Positions 12,855-23,757 of a DNA stretch of 64,000 bases are shown here, in pieces; the first letter of the stretch is position 1; the number at the start of each line of letters is the position of its first letter. Source of the stretch: Incurvaria masculella (lineage: Eukaryota > Arthropoda > Insecta > Lepidoptera > Incurvariidae); assembly GCA_946894095.1 (NCBI GenBank), contig OX335643.1, positions 12,387,036 through 12,451,035 of the forward strand, written 5' to 3'. A program made the translations under genes and the position numbers. The notes beneath the pieces were generated by a model that was not told where the DNA came from, did no database searches, and saw only the letters and a program-made list of their open reading frames with translations.

Positions 12855-14493
12855 AAAATATTTTTAAATAAAAAAGGACCGCCTTCAAAAAAACCGGAAC
12901 TAAAAAGCAAAAAAGAATTGGTTACTTTTAATAAATGTACGACAAGCTATTTTAATACTAACTCATTATGGGGGAACGGCAGAACGTCTAATATGCAGAT
13001 CGTATAATGTCATATTTTAACAAAATTTTAAAACCATGCACAACGTATAATCGGCAGATCGTATAATCTTATACGTAGTGCATGAAGAAGTCCAAAAAAT
13101 AAAATTACTTATTTCTCCATGCATAACGTATAATAGTCACAACGTATAATGTTATGATCTTTATTTAACAAAAAAAGAAAACCATGCATATCATATAATC
13201 CAAAAATGTTTCATACGATAAGCGCCCTTATCATCATACAATATCAGCGTATACTCGCACGTGACGTTTTGACCGTCTCAATTAGCGTAAGGTGGCCTTT
13301 CGAAATTGTAGCAAATATCGATTCGTAGCTATTTCAGCCTTAAATGTATCGTTATTAGGGCGCTTTATGCAGTGCTTCTTGGCATATTATACGTTCTGCA
13401 TGGTTTTCTTTTTTTGTGAATTCATGTTAGGAATATTATACGTTGTGACTATTATACGTTCTGCATGATGCAAAGAATTGATTTTATTTTTAAACTTTAT
13501 TCATGCACAACGTATAACATTATACGTTGTGACTATTATACGACATGCATGCTTTTAATTTTTTGGAAAAAAATAAGATTATACGTTGTGAATATTATAC
13601 GTAGTGAATACGACTCGAATCATGTACAATTTCTTAATTTTTAATCATCTTTTGAAGTCGGTGCCTTGGGTAGAGTTCACTCCGCACGCCGTTGACCGAA
13701 CAGACACAATTTCAGCCGAACACACCCGAAGTCTACGAGAGCGTAAACAACCTGAGTCAGCAATGATTGGTCCACAGAGCATTCTACCTGGAGATGCCCT
13801 TAGCGTTGGTTTACGTGCAAACTGATATCGATGCAGCAGCGCAGCGTACTGAAATTGGGTTTTAACGATTATTAGTACTTTCGGCTTTATACAGGCGCGC
13901 ACTGGTGAAGGAGTAGGTAAGTTAATTCGCTGCTCTGTGGATTGGTGCTTCCTACGACATCGTTGTCTGAACGAAACGATTTCTGCCGAAATTGGTGAGA
14001 TATGTACCTACTAACCGCACACTCGTTTTGACACGTAGTTCAGAGCAGACACCTCAAATTCGCTACCAATAGTTTTCTGTTGTTTTTTATATTTGTAATT
14101 TTTTTGTTTTGTGTTATGTAGGTATTTAGGCAGAATAAAAAGTACAAGCTACACCTACCTAAATATTTACCATATACATAAGTGGTCGTTGTTTTTATAT
14201 TGGTTTGTTTGTTTAGTTTGTAGGGTTTTCTTGTAAATATTGAGTTTTTACTGTATTAGGTATTTAGTTTAAGTTTTAAGGAATATTTAAATTACAAAGT
14301 ACTTGCCTAAATACCTACTTACATACGTTTTTCCGACCTGACTTCAAAAGATGATTAAAAATGAAGAAATTGTACATAATTAGTTAGTATTAAAATAGCT
14401 TGTCGTACATTAATTAAAAGTAACCAATTATTTTTTGCTTTTTAGTTGTGGTTTTTTTGAAGGCGGTCCTTTTTTTATTCAAAAATATTACAT
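12855..14493. mobile_element. Larger inverted-repeat element hosting MITE copy 1
   Basis: Outer arms match in inverse orientation: left about 12855-12969 resumes after the inserted MITE at 13617-13664, right about 14337-14493. Both contain AAAAAAGGACCGCCTTC, TGGTTACTTTTAAT and GTACGACAAGCTATTTTAA. The interior (about 13665-14336) is non-coding; short open frames there look incidental. Without the inserted MITE the element would be about 1 kb. The transposon class was not identified. Confidence 0.75.
12970..13616. mobile_element. CGTATAAT-rich MITE, copy 1
   Basis: A ~647-base non-coding element starting GGGGGAACGGC and ending GAATACGACTC. The left half carries repeated CGTATAAT, the right half its inverse ATTATACG, more than a dozen in all, so the ends can pair over long distances. 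The centre (about 13200-13380) lacks them and holds TACGATAAGCGCCCTTATC. It is nearly identical to copy 2 at 55003-55644 over the outer parts and diverges most in the centre. It sits inside the left arm of a larger inverted-repeat element. No clean target duplication remains here. Confidence 0.85.
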
Positions 14494-14669
14494 TTTTTGC
14501 TTTTTAGTGGTGGCGTAACTTTTTGACTGAAGGTGGGCGAGCCATCCTGCTCAACTTCACATACAAAGTGGAAAGAAGATCATGCGCACCTCACTATCTC
14601 ATGCGAACCCTCTAAACTGTTACTAAACCCTACAATGAACGAGCATTATGAGATATGAAACCATTGAGA

Positions 14670-14824
14670 AATCTCATTTCTGACGAAAGGTAGACCGGTA
14701 CCTATCTGGATTCATGAGTTCACGGTTCATGAGATAGAGCGCTGGGACAGACGGACGGACATACGGACAGCGGAAGCTTAGTAGTATAGTATCCGTTGGT
14801 ACCCTTTGGGTACGGAACCCTAAC
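14670..14824 (+). repeat. GGAACCCT repeat, partial
   Basis: Has GACAGACGGACGGACATACGG, ACAGCGGAAGCTTAGTAG and TTTGGGTACGGAACCCTAA. The upstream half is diverged. Confidence 0.6.
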
Positions 14825-15309
14825 AAGGCAAAACAACGAATGTCCAGAACCGCTGAGCTTCTGAATTTCTCATCCTTCCATTGTTACGAGAGTCTGTTTC
14901 TTGCGTAAGTGTTGTATGAAAATGTATACATATCGGTCTCGTGTATCCCCTTAACAGTTGAATTTTGTAAACTCACAAGCGAGCCTTTTCGTCGTAAAAA
15001 GAAGTCACTTAAAATTTTAAGTTTCTAGGATAATTGGTTTCGGAGATCTCAACATGAGTGGTTTTTGCCTAAATGTGTTCATTTTGACCTGTTTTACCCC
15101 CCTAATAGTAGAATTTTCAAAAATATTGTCTTCGTAAACATTCCCATCTCAAACAAAACCTACTCTGACATTTCTGGGTTCAGCGGCTCTAGAGATAGAA
15201 ATGTGTACAATTTGCCCTCTTTTACCCCCTTCAATACCCCTAACAGTTGAATTAAAAAGAAACCTCTCATACTGAGCAATCTCACCCTTAAAGAAAGCTA
15301 CTGTAACTA

Positions 15310-15560
15310 AAAAATCACATTTCTGGGTTCGCGGGCTTAAGAAATTCGATGTTTGTTGTATTTAAGTACCAAACTACTGAACCGATTTTGATGAAAAAAA
15401 TGGGACGAACTAGAAAGTATACCCTTTCGAACAAAAAAAAGAATTTTTCAAATCGGTTTAGGGGTCTTCGAGTAATCGGTTAACATGCATAGAAAAAAGA
15501 AAAAAAAAAAAGATTCCGACGAATTGAGAACCTCCTCCTTTTTTTCGAAGTCGGTTAAAA
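15310..15560 (+). repeat. Dispersed repeat ending GAAGTCGGTTAAAA
   Basis: AACCGATTTTGATGAAAAA and CGAATTGAGAACCTCCTCC followed by TTTTTTCGAAGTCGGTTAAAA are sequences common in lepidopteran repeats. Related TTTTGAAGTCGG occurs at 13650. No open frame. Confidence 0.5.
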
Positions 15561-16309
15561 AGTAGTACTTTGTGACGTCCGTTTGACACATTTTCTATGG
15601 ACGAAATATCAAAGTAATGCAAAGTGGCGTCACAGAGTAGGTACTACTTTTCGTTAGTCTTAGTTTCTGTGGCAACTTATTATCTCAGGCTTATTGCCAA
15701 ACGTCCTTCTTTAATGCAACGTTAATTTTACATACTTACTAACTTACTTACTATAAAAACCATCACATAATAGCACAAGACGTTCAATAATTTTTAGATG
15801 CGTCAGAAGCCTCACATCACATTTGATGATAAATATTTCGATCTCAATTAATTCTCCTAACATCTATTATGAGGTCCCGTCTATACAATTCGAGATAAAG
15901 AACGCTCCTACTAGGTAACCCGATATTAGCGCTTTGTACGAGCGGACCTCAAGGTGTTAACGTCGGGCCTACGCCCTCTCAACACGCCTTGGATCTACTA
16001 TGGGTGTTAACCCCTTCGCTACCATTATGTGGGCTATGCACGCACGGATGTAATGTATAATTTGTTCATTATTCGTTCATTATAATAATGTTCAATATTG
16101 TGACACGGCGGTGGTTACATCCCATTTTGCCATTGTTGGTTTTGGCTGTGTATATTAGTTATAATTATTTCAGATTATTTTTAATAATCGCAACAAAATA
16201 TTTTTTAAAATAATTTAGTGTATTTTTCTAGTGTTATTTTTAACATACATATACTTAATATTTTTTCACGTATTTAATGTATACGACATTGACGTAATCT
16301 TATTATCTT

Positions 16310-16665
16310 ATAGAGGCTAGAGAACTAGCCTTTCACGCGAGAGATCACGGGTTCAAATCCTCGTTCCGGTCATGCACCGCAATTTCTTTCTCTTTCTGAG
16401 TTGGATAAGTTTATTTTCGTTACGAATACGAGCTGTCCCATGGTTCGGAGCTCATGTAAGACTGTAGGTCCCATTTCCTAATAGGTGGTAGGGTTAATCC
16501 CGCGCGGGTTATTACCACCGCAGTGGATGAAACTATGGTTGAAGCGGCAATAAAAAATTGTCCTTGTTTTCCATCCAGTTCAGTTTAGCCGTGTTCATAA
16601 AGCTCCTCACCTCATTCCTTCGGGAATAATATCATTACGACAGTTAGTCATCCATGTAAGATGTT
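16310..16665 (+). mobile_element. SINE with tRNA-like head
   Basis: Box B GGGTTCAAATCC at 16351-16362, then the CTTTCTCTTTCTGAGTTGGATAAG linker, CCATGGTTCGG and the shared body to TTAGTCATCCATG. Nearly full length and diverged. Confidence 0.75.
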
Positions 16666-16689
16666 GATTTTGAAAATAATCAGAAAAAG

Positions 16690-16765
16690 GTTCGGTCTGA
16701 AACAGGATTCAAACCGGGGACTTTGGATAAAATACATTAACTCAATCACAACCAATCTAAGGGTA
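16690..16765 (-). repeat. tRNA-like repeat copy, degraded
   Basis: Box B inverse AGGATTCAAACCGGGGACTTTGGAT matches the repeat at 2568; the D arm side is decayed. Confidence 0.4.
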
Positions 16766-17064
16766 GCAGATTCGAATCCTGAAAAATAATAATAATATCC
16801 AGAAAATAATTTTCCAGACTAATCTTTCTACTAATTTTGAAAATATAATTACTCTGCTTCACTGTAAATGTCGTTGCATAACCTAAAATAATAAAATAAA
16901 TCCATATTAAAGATTAAAAAATCATGTTATTATTTATTTGTTTAATTTATTTTGAATTCAAACAGTCACAAATTATCAAATAAAATAAATCAAGCTTAGA
17001 CCTATAGATCCGATTTTATTTATTATTTATCGATCACACACCATGCATTTTTTTATGTATGTAC

Positions 17065-17110
17065 AAACTGTCATTATATTAGACCAACATATTGCATTCC
17101 CGAAGGAAAT
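17065..17110 (-). mobile_element. SINE tail relic
   Basis: ACTGTCATTATATTAGACC and GCATTCCCGAAGGAA match the tail in reverse. Very short. Confidence 0.4.
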
Positions 17111-18004
17111 ATGAGTATATTATGCTTGCTCCAATACGCTTTTTTTTATACAGTTTTAGTCACACAGTTCCTCGAATTCGCCATTATTTCCGTCTGAAAA
17201 AAAAATCCCTGAAGTTGTTTTTTTTAAAACATGTAAAAAACCGCTCAATCTTCTCATTAAAACGAGTGACTTTAACAGCTCACTCTGAAAATGGCGTTTT
17301 AGCGCCATCTTGTTGGCAGAGTGTTCCTAATTTAAATTCGTGGACACGTTCCATAGTCGCTGCGTTTCCCGCGCTAGAAGATGCGTACCGGCGTTTATTT
17401 ATTAGACAAGTCCTTTTATTTCACTTGTAAAGTCGCTAGTTCATTAAACGTGACCAGAATGCGAGGGCGCGACTATTGGGGAGGGAATCGGAGATTAATT
17501 GAAAATGTTAAGTAACTGTTAATCCCGGTGGTATGTCAGGGTGCATACAGTTATATTAATTCCTTGCTGTATATTAACTGAGCATCATGAGTTAAATTTG
17601 AAAAATACTATACTCTTCAAAATATTTATTTTAAAAAACAGAACCTTTGAGAGGTATTTTAATGGACCATGTTATAATTTATTATTTACATAATAATACA
17701 AAATTTAGTCCCGAGGTTATTATGTGTAAAGTAGATACTTTAACACTTGCTGATAAATTAAAGTTCTCTATACAGTGTTCAACTATTATCTGCCAAGTTC
17801 TAAAAGTACATATTAATCTGTTCAGCAAAATTATATATATATTTGACCTCTTTTATATTTCACCTCGTCAATATTATATTACAATTAAAAAAACAAGTTT
17901 AAGGTAATTATAGCTATTTCACACTGTCACCACTGATTTGTACAGCGCCAGTGAGTGATTAAATCTGACGTTTAGCTAAATTTCGTACCATGCTAACTAC
18001 CAAA

Positions 18005-18185
18005 TGACGTTTTATTATGCTAATGGTCTCCTCCACCAAGTACTGATTAGCTTAATCCGTACATTAAAGGGCCTTTCTTACCATCTTGCAATCGATATCA
18101 CTACAAGATAATCAGCACATTTTTAATAAAGGCCCTTCAAGTGTCAATTTAAATTAATCATCACTTGGTGAAAACCAAGCTAAGT
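18005..18185. repeat. GGGCC palindromic MITE
   Basis: Core inverted repeat TTAAAGGGCCTTT (18064) to AAAGGCCCTT (18128-18137), flanked by a second inverse pair (ACCAAGTACTGATTAGCTTA and CTTGGTGAAAACCAAGCTAA). The arrangement recurs at 32310-32455. Confidence 0.55.
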
Positions 18186-18857
18186 AAACCGAATGTTCAG
18201 GGGCCGATTAAGCGAGGGCCTGGCATACGCTATATTCCAGGCTCTTTAATAAAAAAAACGAATGGGAAATTTGCTAAGCATTAAAAAAATTAAAAATATT
18301 TAAGTTTGCATTGAAAGACATTCGTGAAGCTTGAACAAATAGAGAATAAAAATTGCGGTCATTATCTTTTGTCACTACATTTTCGTATTCGAGTTTCTTA
18401 GACATAAATACCATATTAACGTAACCGAATAATTGAATGTTGCAACATAACCATTCAACCAAACTGTCGCTTAAGTAGCTTAATCTGCTCACAAAAGAGA
18501 GAAAAAAACCATAAGTGGCCACGTAGCGTTAACAGCCTATGTCAAGATTTCAAGATTATCTGACACCCTTATTCATTGTTTACTCGAAACGTGATACGTT
18601 TCTTTTGTGTTTTTTTCACTATCCAATATGAACTACTATGAAAATAAATCGCTATGGATATAATTGGTGGCGGGTTGATATTTGATACGGCTGGGGAGCA
18701 GTACGATAGAAAAATTATGATCTTCTGAGAATGTTTTCCCAAGAACCCTATTAAAGGCTGGTTGAAAGATGTTTTAAAATAAACGTATGCCTTTTAACGG
18801 TTTTCAGTAAGTTTCATTCTTCATTAATTAATTATAGCAAACAAAAAAAAAAGTTGA

Positions 18858-19145
18858 TTCATGGTTCGGAATCCATGAAAAACTATAGGTTTCTTTCCCT
18901 ACCAGATGGCAGGGTAAGGACCGCCCGCCGCTTCGACCATCTTTCATCCCTTCGCATAGGATGAAAGATGGTCGAAGCGGCAATACAACATTTATTTTCC
19001 GAGTTTTATATCGGGTTCGGTGTATCCTTTATCATATTGATAAGGTCCTGGAATGGCACCTAATTGCTTCGGTAATGCGGTGTGTTGGGTTAGTATCATG
19101 ACGGTGGATATGGTATCCGTCATCCATGCCCAGTTCAATAAATGA
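18858..19145 (+). mobile_element. SINE body with internal perfect hairpin
   Basis: Shares CATGGTTCGGAATCCATG, GGTCGAAGCGGCAATA and GGTCCTGGAATGGCACCTAAT with the family. Its middle is rearranged into a perfect inverted repeat with 23-base arms (18927-18949 and 18959-18981). Confidence 0.75.
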
Positions 19146-19616
19146 TACTAATATTAAGTACATTATAGATATTTTCCTGTTGGCATTTACCACCCTGTCC
19201 TCGTTATAAAGCGTAATGTTTTGGGCCAAGAACATAGTAAATAACACATCAGATCTATATGTTCACGAAGTTATGGCTTCCCTTGTACCGGTATCATTAC
19301 ATTTTAAAATAACAACAATACGTCCGACCTCGCCGGCGATCGGAGCGCTACTCCTGACTATTTATTTATTTAACCAAAAGTCCTCAAACCCACTCGCATA
19401 ATTGAGGAAGTGTGCATTTAATATCTCGACGTTTTGTATTTTTAGATCACTCGTGAGTATTTTTACGTTCGATATTGTTAGTTGTAGAACAATCGGCTGA
19501 GCTGTCGAGCGCTCGTCTAAGAAAAAAATGGAGCATTTGAAAAGGTAATGCGGTGGTCATGCCATAAAAGAGAGGTGTAAGCGTTGTGTATGGTAGTGTT
19601 TAGGAACTTGCTGATC

Positions 19617-19895
19617 CAATTGTGTGGCCCATCTAGTGGTAAGCGACTATTGTTTTTTTGTGTTGGACACTGCGGTTTCGAATCCCAGCGCGGGTACCTC
19701 TTTCTTGCTTATATGACGTTTAAATAGGAATTTTCGATGAGATTGCGAGATACTTTGTGATGTGGAACTTATGTAAAACTGTAGCTCTCCTTCCCTACTT
19801 ATAAGGTGGTAGGGTCAAACCTTCTGTTTAGGTACCGTCAAATTGGATTAAAATACGGTCGAAGAGGCAATGAAAAATTGTCGGTATTTTATATA
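19617..19895 (+). mobile_element. SINE with tRNA-like head
   Basis: Box B-like GGTTTCGAATCCC near 19674, GTGGCCCATCTAGTGGTAAGC upstream as the head, then GTAAAACTGTAG, AAGGTGGTAGGGTCAAACC and GGTCGAAGAGGCAATGAAAAATTGTC. The tail is missing after 19895. Confidence 0.65.
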
Positions 19896-20063
19896 TCACG
19901 GAACATTATCGTACCTAATTACGTTACTACATCCATTTAATACAATTAGTTACGAGTCGCACTGTGTTCCTGTTTTCATCCATTACATCTATCGCGAGTC
20001 TCTCTATAATGGCTAACTGTCTAGTAATCTTGCTTGTTAAAACAAATTATTTTTTTGTTTCAG

Positions 20064-20117
20064 GATTCCCCCAAATAAAATCACCATACAGTCCGACCTC
20101 ACAGTCCCACCTATCAG
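20064..20117 (+). CDS. Vsx: Vsx homeobox gene, candidate internal exon A
   Basis: A 54-base open segment with a strong acceptor (T-rich tract then TTTCAG) and donor (CAG|GTACGT). It starts with two bases completing a codon, has 17 codons and ends with one base. Read this way it gives FPQIKSPYSPTSQSHLS, a Ser/Pro-rich stretch. The phase joins exactly to the exon at 31083 and, through it, to the homeobox exons at 46058 and 47289. A low-complexity linker N-terminal to the homeodomain fits the Vsx family, but no diagnostic motif such as the octapeptide lies here. Assignment therefore rests on splice sites and phase, not on recognised homology. It could be a chance open segment. Confidence 0.55.
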
Positions 20118-20429
20118 GTACGTACTTTTTATACCCATGAACTACAAACATTAGAACAAAATATCTACATACAAAACTGTTCTGAGATGAACATGGAAAG
20201 GTAGTAAGGAAGAACCGGGAATGTACTGAACGCAGTGAGGTGAAGTCTATTACGAAGTGTCAGGTAATATAAAAAGATATAAGTATTGGCACACATATTC
20301 CTTATTGTGTTTAAGATAATGGTGTGGAAGAAGCAGTAAAAAAAATGAAAAAAAGGCCAAGCGCTAATTACGAAGAAGAGAGATCGAGACAAAATATTAA
20401 TAGGACCAGATAATAAAAAGGATAGCAAT

Positions 20430-20930
20430 TTTCCATCCAGTTCAATGTAGCCGAGTAATATAAGGAAGTTTTTTTTTATGCGACCTGACATGGATGGCCA
20501 ATACCACAAAACTACCGTTCTGATATTAACCCAATACACCGCATTCCCGAAGGAATTAGGTGCCATGCCAGAGCCTTCCCTTTATGAGCACGGCTACATT
20601 GGAAAACACAGATGGAAAACACAGGGAATTTTTCATTGCCGCTTCGACCATCTTTTCATTAAATGCGATGGTACCAACCCGGTCGGGCTTAAATCGTACC
20701 ACCTAGTAGGGGAAGGGGGACCTACAGTTTTACATGGATTCCGAACCATGGAGCAGCTCGCTTTCGTGACGAAATGCACTTATCGAACTCGGAAAGAGAA
20801 AGAAAGTGGTGCATGTCGGAATTGAACCCAGACCTCTGGTCCGGGCATGGCACCTAGTTCCCATGTGGTGTGTTAGGCTAATATCTGACTTTCAGTTTGG
20901 TATTAGCCATCCATGTCCAGTTACATAAGA
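20430..20930 (+). mobile_element. Older SINE copy split by a later SINE
   Basis: Left part 20430-20465 and right part 20839-20930 are consecutive sections of one plus-strand SINE body and tail. The interval is filled by the minus-strand SINE. The order of insertion is therefore visible. Confidence 0.7.
20466..20838 (-). mobile_element. Full SINE, inserted into another SINE
   Basis: Minus strand. The poly-A tail (plus strand T run at 20467-20476), tail, body and CATGGTTCGG junction end in a tRNA-like head near 20838 (TTCAATTCC). It lies between two plus-strand pieces of one SINE: 20430-20465 (TCCATCCAGTTCAATGTAGCC) and 20839-20930 (GGGCATGGCACCTAGTTCCC). Confidence 0.8.
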
Positions 20931-22299
20931 AAAAATGAACATATTCATAAAACCAATAGGACCAAATCAAGCCTACCTGCAATTTCTCTTCCGAAACAAG
21001 TGCTCGAACATTTCGCACAACCGACGGGCGCTAGGTGGCGTCGTTGTCTAGGGTGTCACGGGGGGTACCACCGTCCCACCCCCCTGAGGGGAGGGGGGAG
21101 TCCCCGATCCGAGTTAACGCTTCACGCTTGGCCCTTTTGTTTCCCCATAATGAATATGCGCTGGTTTGGCGTCTGCCAAACGTCTAGCCATCAACCACCA
21201 GAAGTCAGACTCCTTTGGGAGAAGCTATTCAAGCCCTAACGCGTGAACACTTAGGGTCGTTTTTCGAAGATCAGAAAAGAAGTGTGTCACGTTTTGACGC
21301 CAGGGCTGGCGGAGGCAAAGGCCCAGGGCTTGTGAGATGTTTGTGAAAATGTCCTTGTTGTCGAATTAGTGGGCACCGCGGCGGAACCCTAGCGCCCGCG
21401 GTGTTGTCCCACAATGGATATTTGGAAAGATGCTAGTAGATAGATATTCTCGACTTATAATGGAGGAGAATATTTTTAAAATACCTAAATGTTTTTAACG
21501 TTCTAACATGGAGTACCATTTGACAATAGTTGTGAGCTTACGGTACGTTAAATATTAATAATTTAAAAAACTAAAATAATAATAAAAATCCATGGTATAT
21601 TCTTGCGAAAATAAACCGTTTAAATTTACTAAATTTCTGAAGATTTTGTACGTAATATCCAAACAAGCATCAGGCGCGGGCGAATTTCTTCCAAATCCAG
21701 CAGTCACGGAACCCTTGGCACGTGAACATTTTCACGCTTGACTGGTTTTTTCAACTTGGACAACATGAGGAAATCCGAAAACATAGCAGTCACAGGAAAA
21801 CTATCAACTTCTTGTCTTAAAATTTTCATTTTTTTTAATAATATCTAGCGATTCGGCAGCCTCATGATAGAGTTCCCAAAACCACTTTAATGAATAAACT
21901 GGATTTCGATAATTAAGAAAATAAGCTTCAATTAAACCCAAGGACAAAAAAACTTATAATAAAAAAAACAAAAACAAAAAGTTAAAATAACAAATAAATG
22001 TCGCAGAAGTACAAATGTTTTCAATTAAAAACAATTAAAATGTTCAATTTTAAATGTTTTAGATTTCTGTTATAAGTATGAAGCATAATATCTCTCGAGT
22101 GCAAATACATTTTGGTTTTTAGTTATGAAACACTTTCTGAATGTGTCAGAGAAGATCTGCTGCTACGATTTTTTTCTTCCGATAGATTGTAACTTGAAAC
22201 TAAATCGATCCACAATGCACATAAAAAAAAATTACTCTGTTATTAATTGTGCATGTCAATATTATTTGTTCTTGTATCATTCAATCACCACATAACCCC
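20931..22299. other. No gene recognised
   Basis: A GC-rich block at 21020-21240 (GGGGGGTACCACCGTCCC, CCCCTGAGGGGAGGGGGGAG) looks like part of a larger transposon but was not placed. The rest is AT-rich. Confidence 0.45.
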
Positions 22300-22720
22300 G
22301 AGGATCGCAAAACTAAATGTACACCTACACGCGAGCAAAATAGGCAATTCGTTACGCAGAAAAAGCCCGAGTGTAACAGGAAAAACTACCCCACCTCGCG
22401 ATAACTGGCCGCCATTTGCAAAAAAATTACCTTCCCCGCCATTTTTTGCGCGAAGAAATTTCATATTTGAAAATGGAACGACTCGGGGAAGGGAGCGATT
22501 TGACGACTGAACAATAGAACGCGCGTGTGTGCGTGCGTAAAACAAGGGGCCCCATGTGCAGTCGCCATTTTGGTTTGTTTTGTTTTTGGGTACCATTTTG
22601 GTATCAACAAGGGTAGATATAGAAGCCGGTGCAAAGTAAGGGTTTTTGACTCATTGAACTCAAGCTAATTGGAGCTTTACCGGTATACATGGCAGCAGCG
22701 GCCATTTTAGGTTTTCATAT
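22300..22720. promoter_or_regulatory. Candidate cis-regulatory region with GCCATTTT cluster
   Basis: GC-richer than its surroundings, without recognised repeats. GCCATTTT occurs at 22438-22445, 22564-22571 and 22701-22708, plus a GCCATTTG at 22411-22418. GCCAT is the core bound by Pho/YY1, used in fly Polycomb response elements. It lies in the intron after candidate exon A. Function is inference. Confidence 0.25.
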
Positions 22721-23067
22721 GTGTTTATGAATGAGTAGATATGTAGTTGTCTGATTGTGTCCAATCTTAGGCATGCATCAATTTTTTACATACGATCAAC
22801 TGTGTACGTGGCTCCGCTCGCGTTGAAGTCTGATGAAAAAAGGAGGTTTTTATGACTTATCTCATATTTAGCCCACTACTCACCCTTCAGTTAGTTAAAC
22901 GTGATGCTAATACGTATGTACAAACCGCATAGAATTTGAGTCGTTTCGTTATGAGCGAGCTGGATTTTGTAATTATTATAAATACACGAAAAATTAGAAT
23001 ATGTTAACTATTTATCATGGAATCGACTCACTGCCGAGGTCACTCAAACTGTAACTTGGGGTCCTTT

Positions 23068-23165
23068 AAATAAGGCGTGAAGAAAGACCTGGCATGGTTT
23101 TGCAGCCCACTTAAACGTTCGAAAACCGATGGGCGGGCACCTCTTATGTGAGGTCTGGCGTACAA
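23068..23165 (+). pseudogene. LINE C-terminal and 3' UTR remnant
   Basis: Reads RRGVKK-like codons (GGCGTGAAGAAAGACCTGGC), then GCAGCCCACTTAAACGTTCG and GATGGGCGGGCACCTC, parallel to the end of the LINE fragment at 52250-52320. GGTCTGGCGTAC recurs inverted near 26153. Confidence 0.45.
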
Positions 23166-23571
23166 AGTAATTAGTATTATCTTTGGCCATATGCCTTGCT
23201 CAATTTTTTAAAAACTAAAAAATTAAACGTTGTGATCAGCTTAAGCCCAGTGATAAGCATGCAAGATGAAAAAGAAATCAAACCACCGGTAAACAAACAA
23301 CCTAGAACTGAGAATTGAACCACAGAAAAGAAAATGAAGACGAAGTGACATGTGGACTTAATTTGGGTCGCTGCCGTGTGGACACATTGTGATTTAATCT
23401 TATAGAAATCTGGCCGTGAAAATGTGCTCCCCAGTTGGGTTCGCAAGCCACACAAACACTAAAAACGTCGGCGACTATGTTTGTTTAAGAAGCGTTGATC
23501 CCAAAAACAATTAAGTAACTTTTTTTTGTAAAGAAGTTATTTGATAAAATTACTCATTAATACAATACAAA

Positions 23572-23757
23572 AAAATGGCGCAATCGGCAATGTGCCGATG
23601 ACGCTTTTAGGCTGATCTTCTGTCGCACGTTGATCTCCAGACGCCTCCAAGAGCTATTTGCTAAGCTCTTTAACTAGCTTTCTGGCATCTGGGCTCCAAC
23701 CTCCGAGAGTATCTACAGCAAGGGCGACGAACTCGCAGTAAGATTGCTAAACTGTAT
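23572..23757 (-). pseudogene. Retrotransposon protein C-terminal remnant
   Basis: Minus strand reads YCEFVALAVDTLGGWSPDAR, KLVKELSK, a stop, then LLEASGDQRATEDQPKSVIGTLP. The pattern V-x-ET-x-G-x-W-x-P-x-A, then SGD-x-R, then S-V-x-GT is familiar from the end of reverse-transcriptase polyproteins of some non-LTR elements. One in-frame stop and an apparent internal deletion mark it as dead. Family assignment is from memory of such sequences, not a search. Confidence 0.5.

Noticed and set aside
12970..13616. CGTATAAT arrays as a CRISPR array or viral repeat region
   Set aside because: Spacing is irregular, motifs are inverse between halves, and a second copy has transposon-like target duplication.
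17092..17430. 112-codon open frame
   Set aside because: Overlaps a SINE tail relic at its start and shows no protein-like motif; probably chance.
20165..20566. 133-codon minus-strand frame
   Set aside because: Its N-terminal part is SINE sequence; the remainder is low-complexity hydrophobic translation of AT-rich DNA.
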